64,000 nt of DNA, from positions 34,997 through 98,996 of the forward strand of contig JBGVIT010000040.1 in NCBI GenBank assembly GCA_045128915.1, given 5' to 3'. Positions within the stretch are counted from its first letter, which is position 1; every line of letters begins with the position of its first letter. Source of the DNA: RGIG9115 sp045128915 (lineage in GTDB: Bacteria > Bacillota > Clostridia > UBA1381). Below are positions 32,667 to 40,990 of this stretch, in pieces. The notes below the pieces were generated by a model. That model worked only from the letters and a program-made list of their open reading frames with translations, did not search any database and was not told where the DNA came from. Made by a program: the position numbers and the translations under genes.

Positions 32667-34043
32667 ATGAACAGATTTGACATCAGCTGTCTTACACCGG
32701 GCGAACATATTCATTTTATCGGCATAGGCGGAATAAGCATGAGCGGAATTGCCCAGATAATGCTGAAAAACGGATTCAAAGTTACCGGCTCCGACAGATG
32801 CGAAAGCAATATAACCTCAAAGCTCAAGGAGCTTGGAGCTACCATATACATAGGTCACCACGCTGACAATATAAAGGGTGCAGGACTTGTGGTATATACA
32901 GCCGCAGTACATGGTGATAATCCTGAGATTATTGCAGCACAGCAGGCAGGCGTTACGTTGATTGACAGAGCAGAATGTCTTGGGGCTATTATGAAAAAGT
33001 ATAAAAACTGCGTGGGCGTTGCCGGAACTCACGGCAAAACAACAACTACCTCTATGATTGCCCATGCCCTTATATATGCACAGCTTGATCCCACCATAAG
33101 CATAGGCGGCGAGCTTGACCTGATTGACGGAAATATCCGCACAGGCTCTGATGAATATTTTGTCACGGAAGCCTGCGAATATACCAACAGCTTTCTGAAA
33201 TTTTTTCCAACCATTTCGTTGATTACCAACATTGAAGAGGACCATCTGGACTTTTTCAAAGACCTGGACGATATAATTGAAAGCTTCCGTAAATTCGCTC
33301 TCCTTACAAAAGACAGCGGCGTTACTATTGCCTGGGGAGAGGACAAAAATATTCAAAAAGCTCTCAAAAACACTGATTGCAAAGTTATTACCTACGGAAT
33401 AGGCGATTTTGATTACAGCGCAGAAAATATCATATACGTTGACGGATACCCACAGTTTGACTGCTTTGAAAAAGGCGAAAAACTTTGTTCTATTAAGCTG
33501 AACGTACCCGGTGAGCATAATGTGCACAATGCTCTTGCTACCATTGCGGTTTGCAGAGTTTTAGGCGCTGACATTGAAATGGCGGCAAAAGGTATTGAAT
33601 CATTTAAGGGTACTCACCGAAGATTTGAAAAAAAAGGCTTATGCAACGGCGCTATTGTAATAGACGATTACGCACATCATCCCACAGAAATAAAGGCTAC
33701 ACTATGCGCCGCATCGTCTATGCCGCATACAAGAATTGTATGTATTTTCGAGCCACACACATATACAAGAACCAAGTCATTATGGAATGAATTCCTTGAA
33801 GCATTTTGCCTTGCAGATGAAGTTATACTCTCTGACATATATGCTGCAAGAGAGCTTCCTGACGGTGAAACCACCTCAGAAAGACTCGCAGGTGCAATGT
33901 ATGAAAAAGGAATCAATGCTAAATATATCAAAGGCTTTGACAATATTGTGAAATATGTGCGCGAAACCGCCAAAAAAGGCGATATAGTCTTTACTATGGG
34001 CGCAGGCACAGTTACACAGCTCGGTCCTATGATTTGCGGCTAA
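32667..34043 (+). CDS. murC: UDP-N-acetylmuramate--L-alanine ligase
   Basis: 458 residues, the usual length. The N-terminal Rossmann loop is HFIGIGGISMSGIAQIMLKN, the P-loop is GVAGTHGKTTTTSMI (residues 118-131), then the Mur-ligase signatures ITNIEEDHLDFFKDL and VPGEHNVHNALATIAVCR, and the C-terminal VIDDYAHHPTEIKATL. The enzyme adds L-alanine to UDP-MurNAc in peptidoglycan precursor synthesis. It is alone on its transcript, away from any dcw cluster, and is followed by a terminator. GGGGG upstream of ATG 32667 is the likely ribosome site, 9-10 bases ahead. Confidence 0.97.
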   Translation: MNRFDISCLTPGEHIHFIGIGGISMSGIAQIMLKNGFKVTGSDRCESNITSKLKELGATIYIGHHADNIKGAGLVVYTAAVHGDNPEIIAAQQAGVTLIDRAECLGAIMKKYKNCVGVAGTHGKTTTTSMIAHALIYAQLDPTISIGGELDLIDGNIRTGSDEYFVTEACEYTNSFLKFFPTISLITNIEEDHLDFFKDLDDIIESFRKFALLTKDSGVTIAWGEDKNIQKALKNTDCKVITYGIGDFDYSAENIIYVDGYPQFDCFEKGEKLCSIKLNVPGEHNVHNALATIAVCRVLGADIEMAAKGIESFKGTHRRFEKKGLCNGAIVIDDYAHHPTEIKATLCAASSMPHTRIVCIFEPHTYTRTKSLWNEFLEAFCLADEVILSDIYAARELPDGETTSERLAGAMYEKGINAKYIKGFDNIVKYVRETAKKGDIVFTMGAGTVTQLGPMICG

Positions 34044-34046
34044 AAC

Positions 34047-34080
34047 AGTTGCAGCGATAAAATCGCTGCAGCTTTTTTTA
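34047..34080 (+). terminator. terminator of murC
   Basis: AGTTGCAGCGAT and ATCGCTGCAGCT form a 12-base stem with loop AAA and a run of seven T. Confidence 0.9.
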
Positions 34081-34089
34081 ATTTTCCGC

Positions 34090-34118
34090 TTGTTTTTTTA
34101 AGTAAAATATAGTATAAT
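34090..34118 (+). promoter_or_regulatory. promoter of the glycosyltransferase-cysK operon
   Basis: TTGTTT (34090-34095), 17 bases, TATAAT (34113-34118), just after the murC terminator and ~60 bases before the first gene. Confidence 0.6.
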
Positions 34119-34181
34119 CGTTATATACGTATTATTGTTCATTTATTTTATCTGTTTTTTATTGAAAGGATTCAGAGAAAA

Positions 34182-35306
34182 ATGAAAGCATTGATTTTAT
34201 CGGTAAAAGCAGGGTACGGTCATCATTCTACCGGTCTTGCAATGAAGGATTACTTTACTGCAAACGGCATTGAATGCGAAATGCTCGATACTCTTGAATA
34301 TATAAGCCGCTTTCTTGGCGAGGGCGTTCAGGACGGTTATCTCCTTATTACAAAATACTTAGGCGATGCCTACGGCAAGGTTTATGATACTTTTGATAAA
34401 AAGGAAGAACCAAGTAAAAGCTATGCACCTGAAACTATTATTTCAAAGTTTCTGTCTAAAAAGCTTGAAAAATACATGATAGAGTATAATCCTGATTTTG
34501 TTATAGGCACTCACTCCTATGCAACTGTTCTTATGACTATATTAAAGGAAAGAGGAGTGCTTAACTGTCCTTTGTTCGGGGTAGTTACTGACTTTACGGT
34601 TCATCCGTTCTGGGAATCAACGGCGCTTGATTTTTATGTTCTGCCCGATGAGCTTCTCACACCTGCGGCAGTTAAAAAAGGAATACCAAAAGAAAAAATT
34701 CTGCCCTTTGGAATACCCATAAAAAAGAAGTTTTCAGAAAAGCAAAACAAGGCGGAAGCAAAAAGGCTTTTAGGACTTGACGATACGCCTCTCGTACTTG
34801 TTATGATGGGTTCTATGGGGTTTGGGGACATGACAGAGGTTATCCGCTCATGCGATAAGCTTGAAGCAGACTTCCAGATGACCGTTATATGCGGCAACAA
34901 TGAAAAAGCAAGAGACAGCATACGTGACGAGCAATGGAACAAGCACGTGCGCAGTCTTGGGTTTACGGAAAATGTAGATATGTACATGGACGCGGCTGAT
35001 ATAATAATCACAAAGCCCGGCGGCCTTACAACCTCGGAAGCAATGGCAAAGGGCTTGCCACTTATCCTGATGAACCCCATACCCGGTCAGGAGGAGCGGA
35101 ATATGGAGTTTCTGGTAAACAGCGGTGCTGCTATGATTACGTCAAAAACATTCCCCGTTGAAACCGCCTTGTATCAGTTCTTTGAATACCCCTGGAAGCG
35201 AAAGCTTATGGAAGATGCGGCTTCAAAGCTCGGCAAACCACACTCAACAAAAAATCTGTATGAGTTTATAAACAATAAAGTATATAATCCGGAGGTATGT
35301 GTATAA
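34182..35306 (+). CDS. diacylglycerol glycosyltransferase-like protein (UgtP/MGDG synthase family)
   Basis: 374 residues. The N-terminal MGDG-synthase domain starts LILSVKAGYGHHSTGLAMKD, where the GYGHH/GxGH motif binds the lipid acceptor. The C-terminal GT28 domain shows VLVMMGSMGFGDM and the nucleotide-sugar site ADIIITKPGGLTTSEAMAKG with PIPGQEERN. The family moves a sugar from UDP-sugar to diacylglycerol at the inner membrane face, making glycolipid anchors. First gene of a four-gene operon, with GAAAGGA upstream of ATG 34182. It overlaps the next gene (TAATG). Confidence 0.9.
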   Translation: MKALILSVKAGYGHHSTGLAMKDYFTANGIECEMLDTLEYISRFLGEGVQDGYLLITKYLGDAYGKVYDTFDKKEEPSKSYAPETIISKFLSKKLEKYMIEYNPDFVIGTHSYATVLMTILKERGVLNCPLFGVVTDFTVHPFWESTALDFYVLPDELLTPAAVKKGIPKEKILPFGIPIKKKFSEKQNKAEAKRLLGLDDTPLVLVMMGSMGFGDMTEVIRSCDKLEADFQMTVICGNNEKARDSIRDEQWNKHVRSLGFTENVDMYMDAADIIITKPGGLTTSEAMAKGLPLILMNPIPGQEERNMEFLVNSGAAMITSKTFPVETALYQFFEYPWKRKLMEDAASKLGKPHSTKNLYEFINNKVYNPEVCV

Positions 35307-35551
35307 TGGAAGAAAGAGTTGCAGTAATCGGAATAATCGTTGAAAAAACCGACTCAGTTCCTGAGGTAAACACTATACTTCATCAATACAGCGATTATAT
35401 AATAGGAAGAATGGGACTTCCATACAAAGAAAAGGGAATAAATATCATAAGCATCGCCATTGATGCGCCACAGAATATTATAAGCACCATTTCGGGCAAA
35501 ATAGGAAGACTCGACGGAATAAGCACAAAAACTATATATTCCAATGTATGA
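35306..35551 (+). CDS. TM1266-family iron-only hydrogenase system regulator
   Basis: 81 residues: VAVIGIIVEKTDSVPEVNTI, LHQYSDYIIGRMGLPYKEKG, INIISIAIDAPQNIISTISG, KIGRLDGISTKTIYSN. This is the small ferredoxin-fold (ACT/NikR-C-like) family named from TM1266 and usually found with FeFe-hydrogenase maturation genes. Its DNA- or ligand-binding role is unproven. I use ATG 35306, ten bases after GGAGG; ATG 35297 overlaps the ribosome site. No hydrogenase or hyd maturation gene is in this window; here it is coupled to a glycosyltransferase and to cysK. Confidence 0.85.
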   Translation: MEERVAVIGIIVEKTDSVPEVNTILHQYSDYIIGRMGLPYKEKGINIISIAIDAPQNIISTISGKIGRLDGISTKTIYSNV

Positions 35552-35565
35552 AAGGAGTCTTTACC

Positions 35566-36492
35566 ATGAAAGTATATAAATCAATAACAGAGCTTATAGG
35601 CTCTACACCTTTAATGGAGCTTACTAACATCGCTAAAAAGCATGACCTTAAAGCATCTTTACTTGCAAAGCTTGAATATTTTAATCCTGCAGGCAGCGTA
35701 AAGGACAGAGCAGCCCTTTTCATGATAGAGGACGCAGAAGAAAAAGGACTTTTAAAGCCCGGCTCGGTAATTATTGAGCCTACAAGCGGTAATACGGGAA
35801 TAGGTCTTGCCGCAGTTGCCGCCGCAAGAGGCTACAAGGTAATTCTTACCATGCCCGAAACCATGAGCATTGAGCGAAGAAGCATTTTGAAGGCTTACGG
35901 CGCAGAAATAGTTCTGACAGACGGAGCCGCAGGAATGGCGGGAGCTATCGAAAAAGCAAAAGAGCTTGAAAAGGAAATTCCCGACGCATTTCTTACGGGG
36001 CAGTTTACAAACCCTGCAAATCCGTCAGCACATTTAAAAACTACCGGTCCTGAAATATGGAATGACACCGACGGAAAGGTTGACATTTTCGTGGCAGGCG
36101 TAGGAACAGGCGGTACAATAACCGGAATAGGCGAGTATCTGAAATCTAAAAAACCTGATATAAAAATAGTAGCAGTAGAGCCTGAAGGCTCACCCTATTT
36201 ATCCAGAGGTACAGCGGGTGCTCATGGACTTCAGGGAATAGGCGCAGGCTTTATACCTGAAATTCTGAATACAGAAATTTATGACGAAATTATAACTGTT
36301 ACAGATAGCGACGCCTACGAAACGGGAAGAAGCCTTGCAAAAAATGAAGGCTTACTTGTGGGAATCACTTCAGGCGCAGCTGTATTTGCTGCATTGCAGC
36401 TTGCTAAAAAAGAAGAAAACATAGGCAAAACAATAGTAGCTCTTCTCCCTGATACAGGAGCGAGATACCTTTCTACACCTATGTTTGAATAG
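35566..36492 (+). CDS. cysK: cysteine synthase A
   Basis: 308 residues from ATG 35566 (AAAGGAG 8 bases ahead). PLP-fold type II: SITELIGSTPLMEL, YFNPAGSVKDRAALFM with the PLP lysine, EPTSGNTGIGLAAVAAARGY with the phosphate/substrate loop, AGVGTGGTITGIGEYLK for the PLP phosphate, and C-terminal GITSGAAVFAALQLAKK. It makes L-cysteine from O-acetylserine and sulfide. No serine acetyltransferase is adjacent. Third gene in the operon. Confidence 0.96.
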   Translation: MKVYKSITELIGSTPLMELTNIAKKHDLKASLLAKLEYFNPAGSVKDRAALFMIEDAEEKGLLKPGSVIIEPTSGNTGIGLAAVAAARGYKVILTMPETMSIERRSILKAYGAEIVLTDGAAGMAGAIEKAKELEKEIPDAFLTGQFTNPANPSAHLKTTGPEIWNDTDGKVDIFVAGVGTGGTITGIGEYLKSKKPDIKIVAVEPEGSPYLSRGTAGAHGLQGIGAGFIPEILNTEIYDEIITVTDSDAYETGRSLAKNEGLLVGITSGAAVFAALQLAKKEENIGKTIVALLPDTGARYLSTPMFE

Positions 36493-36511
36493 AAAAAAGG
36501 AGACATGAAAC

Positions 36512-37345
36512 ATGAAAACAGAACTTGTGGTAATGGCTGCCGGTATGGGAAGCCGATTCGGAGGTCTTAAACAAATCGAGCCTATGGGCCCAAATGGAGA
36601 AGCAATTCTTGACTTTTCCGTGAAGGATGCTGCAGAAGCCGGCTTTGATAAGACTATAATTATTATCAAAAAAGAAATTGAAAAGGATTTCCGTGAAGCG
36701 TGCGGTAAGAGACTTGAGAAAATCATGGACATAGATTACGCTTTTCAGGAGCTTGACAAGCTTCCTGCAGGCTACACAAGACCTGCTGACCGCATTAAGC
36801 CCTGGGGAACAAACCATGCTGTACTTTGTGCAAAGGACAAAATTTCTGCTCCGTTCGGTGTTATTAACGCAGATGACTTTTATGGAAGAGAATCTTTCCG
36901 AATCCTTCATGACCAGCTTGCTAAAAATGATGTGCCTTGCATGGTAGGATACCATCTTGGTAAAACACTTACAGAAAACGGCACAGTAGCACGCGGAGTT
37001 TGCGAAGTGGAAAACGGACGTCTTAAAACAATTACAGAGCATCTTTCTCTTGATAAAAACTCTGGCTTCGCACCTGAAACAATCGTTTCAATGAATTTCT
37101 GGGGCTTGGGAACAGACATATTCCCGCACCTTGAAGAAGCTTTTCATAAATTCCTTGAAGAAAAAATCAATGAGCCGAAAGCAGAATCACTTCTGCCCGT
37201 TGTTATTAATGACCTTATCCAGAAAGGTCTTACAGAGGTTAAGGTTCTGGAAACTCCTGAACAATGGTACGGCGTTACTTATCGTGATGATATGCCATCA
37301 GTAAAGGCTGCAATGCAAAAATTTATTGAGCAGGGATTATATTAA
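36512..37345 (+). CDS. sugar-phosphate nucleotidyltransferase
   Basis: 277 residues. NTP_transferase fold: VVMAAGMGSRFGGLKQIEPM (nucleotide loop), then GEAILDFSVKDAAEAGFDKT, WGTNHAVLCAKDKI, and the metal-binding FGVINADDFYG. The C-terminal part (FHKFLEEKINEPKAESLLPV and VKVLETPEQWYGVTYRDD) suits members acting on sugar-1-phosphates. Exact sugar and nucleotide cannot be told from the sequence. AAAGGAG precedes ATG 36512. It closes the operon, before a strong terminator; pairing with a UgtP-like gene hints at envelope glycan or glycolipid synthesis. Confidence 0.88.
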   Translation: MKTELVVMAAGMGSRFGGLKQIEPMGPNGEAILDFSVKDAAEAGFDKTIIIIKKEIEKDFREACGKRLEKIMDIDYAFQELDKLPAGYTRPADRIKPWGTNHAVLCAKDKISAPFGVINADDFYGRESFRILHDQLAKNDVPCMVGYHLGKTLTENGTVARGVCEVENGRLKTITEHLSLDKNSGFAPETIVSMNFWGLGTDIFPHLEEAFHKFLEEKINEPKAESLLPVVINDLIQKGLTEVKVLETPEQWYGVTYRDDMPSVKAAMQKFIEQGLY

Positions 37346-37358
37346 AAGAGAATGTTAC

Positions 37359-37406
37359 AAAAAACGCACAGACCGTTCAATGACATTAAACGGTCTGTGC
37401 GTTTTT
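37359..37406. terminator. bidirectional terminator
   Basis: AAAAACGCACAGACCGTT pairs with AACGGTCTGTGCGTTTTT, an 18-base stem with A and T runs on both sides. It serves the nucleotidyltransferase gene and the convergent sigma-factor operon. Confidence 0.92.
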
Positions 37407-37417
37407 AAACATTCCCT

Positions 37418-38149
37418 TTATTTGTAATATAAATTTCTCAGCTTTTTGAGGATAGATTTTTCATATCTTGATACCTGCATCTGTGACATATCCCACATAA
37501 CAGATATTTCTTTTTGGGTTTTTTCCTCATAAAATCTCAGTTTTATAAACGCCTGCTCTTTTTCGTCAAGCTCCTCAAGGCAGGAGTTCATGAAGTCATT
37601 ATTCTCTATCATTATAAAATTTTTGTCGTCAAAGCCAAGAGTATCGCAATACATGGAATTACCGTCTGTATATGCCTCCTGCTCAAGGGACTGAATAAAC
37701 GCCACATCTCCTACGGCATATGCCTGACGGAGAGTTTCCTCCGGTAAATTCAAAAGCTTTGCAAGCTCCGCCGGTGTACAGTCCGCTTTATCCATTCCCT
37801 GACGAAGTTTTTCCGCTTTGGTAAATACTTCATAAAGCTTACGGGGGATTTTGATAAAACATCCCTTGTCCCTGAAATATTTCTTTATTTCGCCAACGAC
37901 TGTGGGCGTTGCAAAGGTGGTAAATTTTACCCCTCTGGAACTATCATATCTGTCAACCGCAAGGACAAGCCCAAGACATGCCACCTGAAAAATGTCCTCA
38001 TAGTCAATACCACGATTTGCAAATCTTTTTGACATGATTTCCGCAACGTACATATACTGAGCGACTATTTTATCCTTTATGCTTTTGTCTTTTGTCTGGT
38101 TGTAGAGCCGAAACATTTCCGCCTCGTTAAACTCAGGTTTTTCGTTCAT
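37418..38149 (-). CDS. RNA polymerase sigma factor of the SigB/SigF/SigG family
   Basis: 243 residues. Region 2: VAQYMYVAEIMSKRFANRGI, DYEDIFQVACLGLVLAVDRY (core binding and -10 recognition), GVKFTTFATPTVVGEIKKYF and RDKGCFIKIPRKL. Region 3 follows; region 4 is EEKTQKEISVMWDMSQMQVS, an HTH for the -35. The size and the FATPTVVGEIKKYFRD motif place it in the sporulation/stress group. It is not preceded by spoIIAA/spoIIAB; the gene two bases upstream is a membrane protein of unknown function. Whether it is a sporulation sigma or a stress sigma cannot be told. Confidence 0.9.
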   Translation of the reverse strand: MNEKPEFNEAEMFRLYNQTKDKSIKDKIVAQYMYVAEIMSKRFANRGIDYEDIFQVACLGLVLAVDRYDSSRGVKFTTFATPTVVGEIKKYFRDKGCFIKIPRKLYEVFTKAEKLRQGMDKADCTPAELAKLLNLPEETLRQAYAVGDVAFIQSLEQEAYTDGNSMYCDTLGFDDKNFIMIENNDFMNSCLEELDEKEQAFIKLRFYEEKTQKEISVMWDMSQMQVSRYEKSILKKLRNLYYK

Positions 38150-38151
38150 AT

Positions 38152-38823
38152 CTATGCTCCTATAAGCTGTCTTGCAGCTTTGATTGAATTGTCATGGGCT
38201 TTGATGCGTTCCTCGTTTTTCTGCTCTTTTGTATATACAAAACGAACAGCTACATAAAGCTCTGACGAATCTATTCCCATAGCGGCAAACTGCGGATTGT
38301 TGCGAAGTGATACCGCCCATGCACGACCGTTTTCGTCATAGAGCAAATCGGAGCTTTCAGCATCAGCCTTTAACAGCTCTGCATTTTCGAAGCAATCACT
38401 AAGACCGTACAGGTCATCAGCATTTGCCTTAGAAAGAATATACAAGTAGCTGTCACCCACCTGAAGCTCTGCAGAAATTTTGATGTTCATTGAATACTCG
38501 TATTCATCTACAACTCCGTCTTGGTCGGGGTTCTCTATACCATAAATCATATAGTCTATGTCCAGCTTATCATTTCCGTTTATTTCATCAATTACCGGCT
38601 CAACCATATTGTTAATTGAGGCTTGAACATTCTCGTCAAAGTTCTGAAGCCCTATATATGATATATGCAAATCATACTTTGTTCTGGTTACATTGGAATG
38701 AATAATTGAACCGAACATGAATACCAAAAACAATACTGCAAAGGTGTGAATTTTATAGTATTCCCAGAAATAAGGCCACCATTGCTTTGTAAAAATCTTA
38801 GGTTTTGTTCCGTACACTTCCAT
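38152..38823 (-). CDS. membrane-anchored protein of unknown function upstream of the sigma gene
   Basis: 223 residues. A cytoplasmic N-terminus (GTKPKIFTKQWWPYFWEYYK) precedes one membrane helix at ~26-46 (HTFAVLFLVFMFGSIIHSNV). The rest lies outside: RTKYDLHISYIGLQNFDENV, a long acidic beta/alpha region, and RQLIGA at the end. I do not recognise the family. It leads the operon, with the sigma gene starting two bases after its stop, so co-regulation is strong. A role as membrane sensor or anti-sigma-like partner is an inference from this arrangement alone. Confidence 0.65.
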   Translation of the reverse strand: MEVYGTKPKIFTKQWWPYFWEYYKIHTFAVLFLVFMFGSIIHSNVTRTKYDLHISYIGLQNFDENVQASINNMVEPVIDEINGNDKLDIDYMIYGIENPDQDGVVDEYEYSMNIKISAELQVGDSYLYILSKANADDLYGLSDCFENAELLKADAESSDLLYDENGRAWAVSLRNNPQFAAMGIDSSELYVAVRFVYTKEQKNEERIKAHDNSIKAARQLIGA

Positions 38824-38856
38824 TTGTGCTTACCGCCCTTTATACTTAATAGGGTA

Positions 38857-38886
38857 ATTGTATCACAAAAGGTCATGTATTGTCAA
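38857..38886 (-). promoter_or_regulatory. promoter of the membrane protein/sigma operon
   Basis: TTGACA (38886-38881), 18 bases, TACAAT (38862-38857), ~30 bases before ATG 38823. Confidence 0.7.
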
Positions 38887-38967
38887 ATGAACAGCTCTTA
38901 TTTTAAAAAAAATTAACAAATACCGCTATCATTCTTCAAATAATATCACAATAACCTATTGTTTGCA

Positions 38968-38996
38968 TTGACATACAGACTCAAATGTAGTATAAT
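38968..38996 (+). promoter_or_regulatory. promoter of the ECF sigma operon
   Basis: TTGACA (38968-38973), exactly 17 bases, TATAAT (38991-38996): a perfect consensus. Transcription would begin near 39003, so the ATG at 39000 cannot be the start of the sigma gene. Confidence 0.8.
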
Positions 38997-39032
38997 AAAT
39001 TGAATAAGTTTACACAAAAAGGGGGTGAAGTA

Positions 39033-39605
39033 TTGTCCGAAAAAGAACTTGTAAACCTTTTGAAAAAGGGCGACAGAGATGCATTCAACATCCTCATTGA
39101 GCAGTATCAGGGCAAGGTGTATAACATAGCCGTAGGAATGCTCAATGATCAGGAAGATGCACTTGATGCATCACAAGAGGTTTTTATAAACATTTACAGA
39201 GGCATCGGAAGCTTCAAGGAAAATTCGTCCCTTTCCACATGGATTTACAGAGTGTGCGCAAACGTGTGTAAGGATTTTCTGAGAAAACGTATGCGCAAAG
39301 CAAACGTTATAAGTCTTGACTCCAAAACCGATGATGACGAGCCTATGCAAATACCGGACGATGCTCCAACTCCTGAACGAATTTCGGAGCAAACGGAGCT
39401 TCAGCGCCGTGTAAGAGAAGCAATGGACCAGCTGAGCAATGAATATAAAGAGGTTCTTGTGCTTTGTGATATTGAGGGCTTGTCTTATGAAGAAATTTCC
39501 AGAATTCTGAAAATTCCCGAAGGTACGGTAAAATCAAGAATTAACAGAGCAAGACAAGCTCTTCGCAAAAAAATATCTGAAAATCGGGAACTTTTTTTTC
39601 AATAA
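39033..39605 (+). CDS. ECF sigma factor (SigW/RpoE-like), TTG start
   Basis: 190 residues. Region 2: DAFNILIEQYQGKVYNIAVG, DALDASQEVFINIYRGIGSF and the -10 helix STWIYRVCANVCKDFLRKRM. Region 4: VLVLCDIEGLSYEEISRILK, PEGTVKSRINRARQALRKK. TTG 39033, 6-7 bases after GGGGGTG, is the start: the ATG 33 bases upstream overlaps the promoter -10/+1 region. ECF factors redirect RNA polymerase to envelope-stress genes. The perfect sigma-A promoter argues against simple autoregulation as the only input. The next gene is its probable anti-sigma factor. Confidence 0.95.
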   Translation: MSEKELVNLLKKGDRDAFNILIEQYQGKVYNIAVGMLNDQEDALDASQEVFINIYRGIGSFKENSSLSTWIYRVCANVCKDFLRKRMRKANVISLDSKTDDDEPMQIPDDAPTPERISEQTELQRRVREAMDQLSNEYKEVLVLCDIEGLSYEEISRILKIPEGTVKSRINRARQALRKKISENRELFFQ

Positions 39606-39618
39606 ATCGTCTAACTAA

Positions 39619-39661
39619 GTGAAGATGTTGTAGCTTCACGGCTTGCGGCTATACTGCCGCA
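39619..39661 (+). other. two hairpins between sigma and anti-sigma genes
   Basis: GTGAAG-N9-CTTCAC (39619-39639) and TGCGGC-TATACT-GCCGCA (39644-39661) sit in the 95-base gap. No T-run follows, so they could tune mRNA processing and the ratio of anti-sigma to sigma. Confidence 0.45.
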
Positions 39662-39700
39662 GTCGCCAAGGCATATTTCAAAAGAAAGGAGGCAGTTGCT

Positions 39701-40756
39701 TTGGAAGATATGTTTTTTCACAATATTGACAAGTACGTTTATGATGAATGTACCAAAGAAGAAATGGAACTTTTTAAGCAGCACATGGAAAACTGTGCAG
39801 AGTGCAAAGCAGAATATGAGCTTTCATGCTCAGTACGTGACGCTATGCATTCCATGCGCAACACTACGCCTCCTGCCGATTTGAGCAAGCTCATAAACGA
39901 GCGTCTGGACAGAGAAACTCCTGCAAAGAAGGTAAGCTTTATAAGTGCCGGCTGCAGAAAATATTCAGCAGTTGCCGCATGTCTTGTCCTTGCAGCAGTT
40001 ATCGGAGCTGAGAATATTAATCTCACAGATAATGCTCCCTTAGAGTCCACAACCGTTATTGACAACAGCTTGCAGTCTATGCCGGATACAACAGAGGCAA
40101 CGGTTCAGGATGTAATACTCCCCCAGCCTGCTGTTGAGGAGGTCGCTCCTGCGGCTCCCGCTACTAAAGCACCGGTGCGCAAAGCTTCTACCAAAAAAAT
40201 TACGCACGCGGCTGTACCTGCTGCAACACAGAAGCCGGTAGCTGCTGCCCCTGCGGCAGAGCAATCATATAACAATGATGATGTTATGTCGAAGATTCCG
40301 CCTCATCTGGATCCTTCGAAAAACGTCGTTCTTGCTTCTTCTGTTGAAAAAAAATATGAAATATCCGGTATTAACCCTGAAAACTACGCCAACAAAGAAA
40401 GAAATCTTGAAGCAGAGTTTGCTTTGCTTGAAACAACCAAGTCCGGAGTTATTGTAGCAAATGCTGCAACAATGTCATCTCTCGACGGTGTAAGATTCGG
40501 CGCAGATGATTCAGCTAAGAATTCCAAAGACTACGGAATCGGCAGCGGTTCTATATTCATCTCATCAAAGGATAAGATGTTGGTGGATGAATTACTTATT
40601 AAGTACATTTCTGTTGAAGAAGGAGGATGCTGTTTCCTTACAGGTGACAACTTTGAAAACTTCATAGAAGAAATGAACTCAAGAGGTATTTCCTTTGAAG
40701 AAAGACTTCTTACAGAAAAAGGTGGCAACGTAGCTATTAAGGTTGTCGTTGTTTGA
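39701..40756 (+). CDS. zinc-finger anti-sigma factor with extracytoplasmic domain, TTG start
   Basis: 351 residues from TTG 39701, 8 bases after AGGAGG. Residues 1-45 are an anti-sigma zinc finger: FFHNIDKYVYDECTKEEMEL, then FKQHMENCAECKAEYEL with His-x3-Cys-x2-Cys. One membrane helix lies at ~86-104 (SAVAACLVLAAVIGAE). A Pro/Ala/Thr-rich stretch (~130-190) resembles a wall-spanning linker. The C-terminal ~140 residues are a compact outside domain (ISGINPENYANKERNLEAEF) with a CC pair in EEGGCCFLTGDN. The protein would hold the sigma factor at the membrane until a signal arrives. The C-terminal domain is not one I recognise. Confidence 0.85.
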   Translation: MEDMFFHNIDKYVYDECTKEEMELFKQHMENCAECKAEYELSCSVRDAMHSMRNTTPPADLSKLINERLDRETPAKKVSFISAGCRKYSAVAACLVLAAVIGAENINLTDNAPLESTTVIDNSLQSMPDTTEATVQDVILPQPAVEEVAPAAPATKAPVRKASTKKITHAAVPAATQKPVAAAPAAEQSYNNDDVMSKIPPHLDPSKNVVLASSVEKKYEISGINPENYANKERNLEAEFALLETTKSGVIVANAATMSSLDGVRFGADDSAKNSKDYGIGSGSIFISSKDKMLVDELLIKYISVEEGGCCFLTGDNFENFIEEMNSRGISFEERLLTEKGGNVAIKVVVV

Positions 40757-40990
40757 TAAAAGAAATTAAGGGGTTGTTGCTCTATGCGGCGATCTCTTTT
40801 TTTTGATATAAAAATTATTTAATCTTCTAAATTTCTTATCATTAATTTTCAAATGTTCCCAAAGCATGATTTTATCGGCATTGGGAGCATCTTTGTTTTT
40901 TATAATATCATCCTATATTTTTTTAAAACTTTTTATCTTTTTGCTCTCAAAAGTAGTAAATCGAGTAGTAAACTCAAATTTTACCACTTT

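Noticed and set aside
32817..33527. 236-codon minus-strand ORF opposite murC
   Set aside because: It is entirely antisense to murC, whose Mur-ligase motifs are unambiguous; the frame is a composition shadow.
39000..39032. ATG start for the ECF sigma factor
   Set aside because: It lies 4 bases after the -10 of a consensus promoter, before the likely transcription start; TTG 39033 has the ribosome site.
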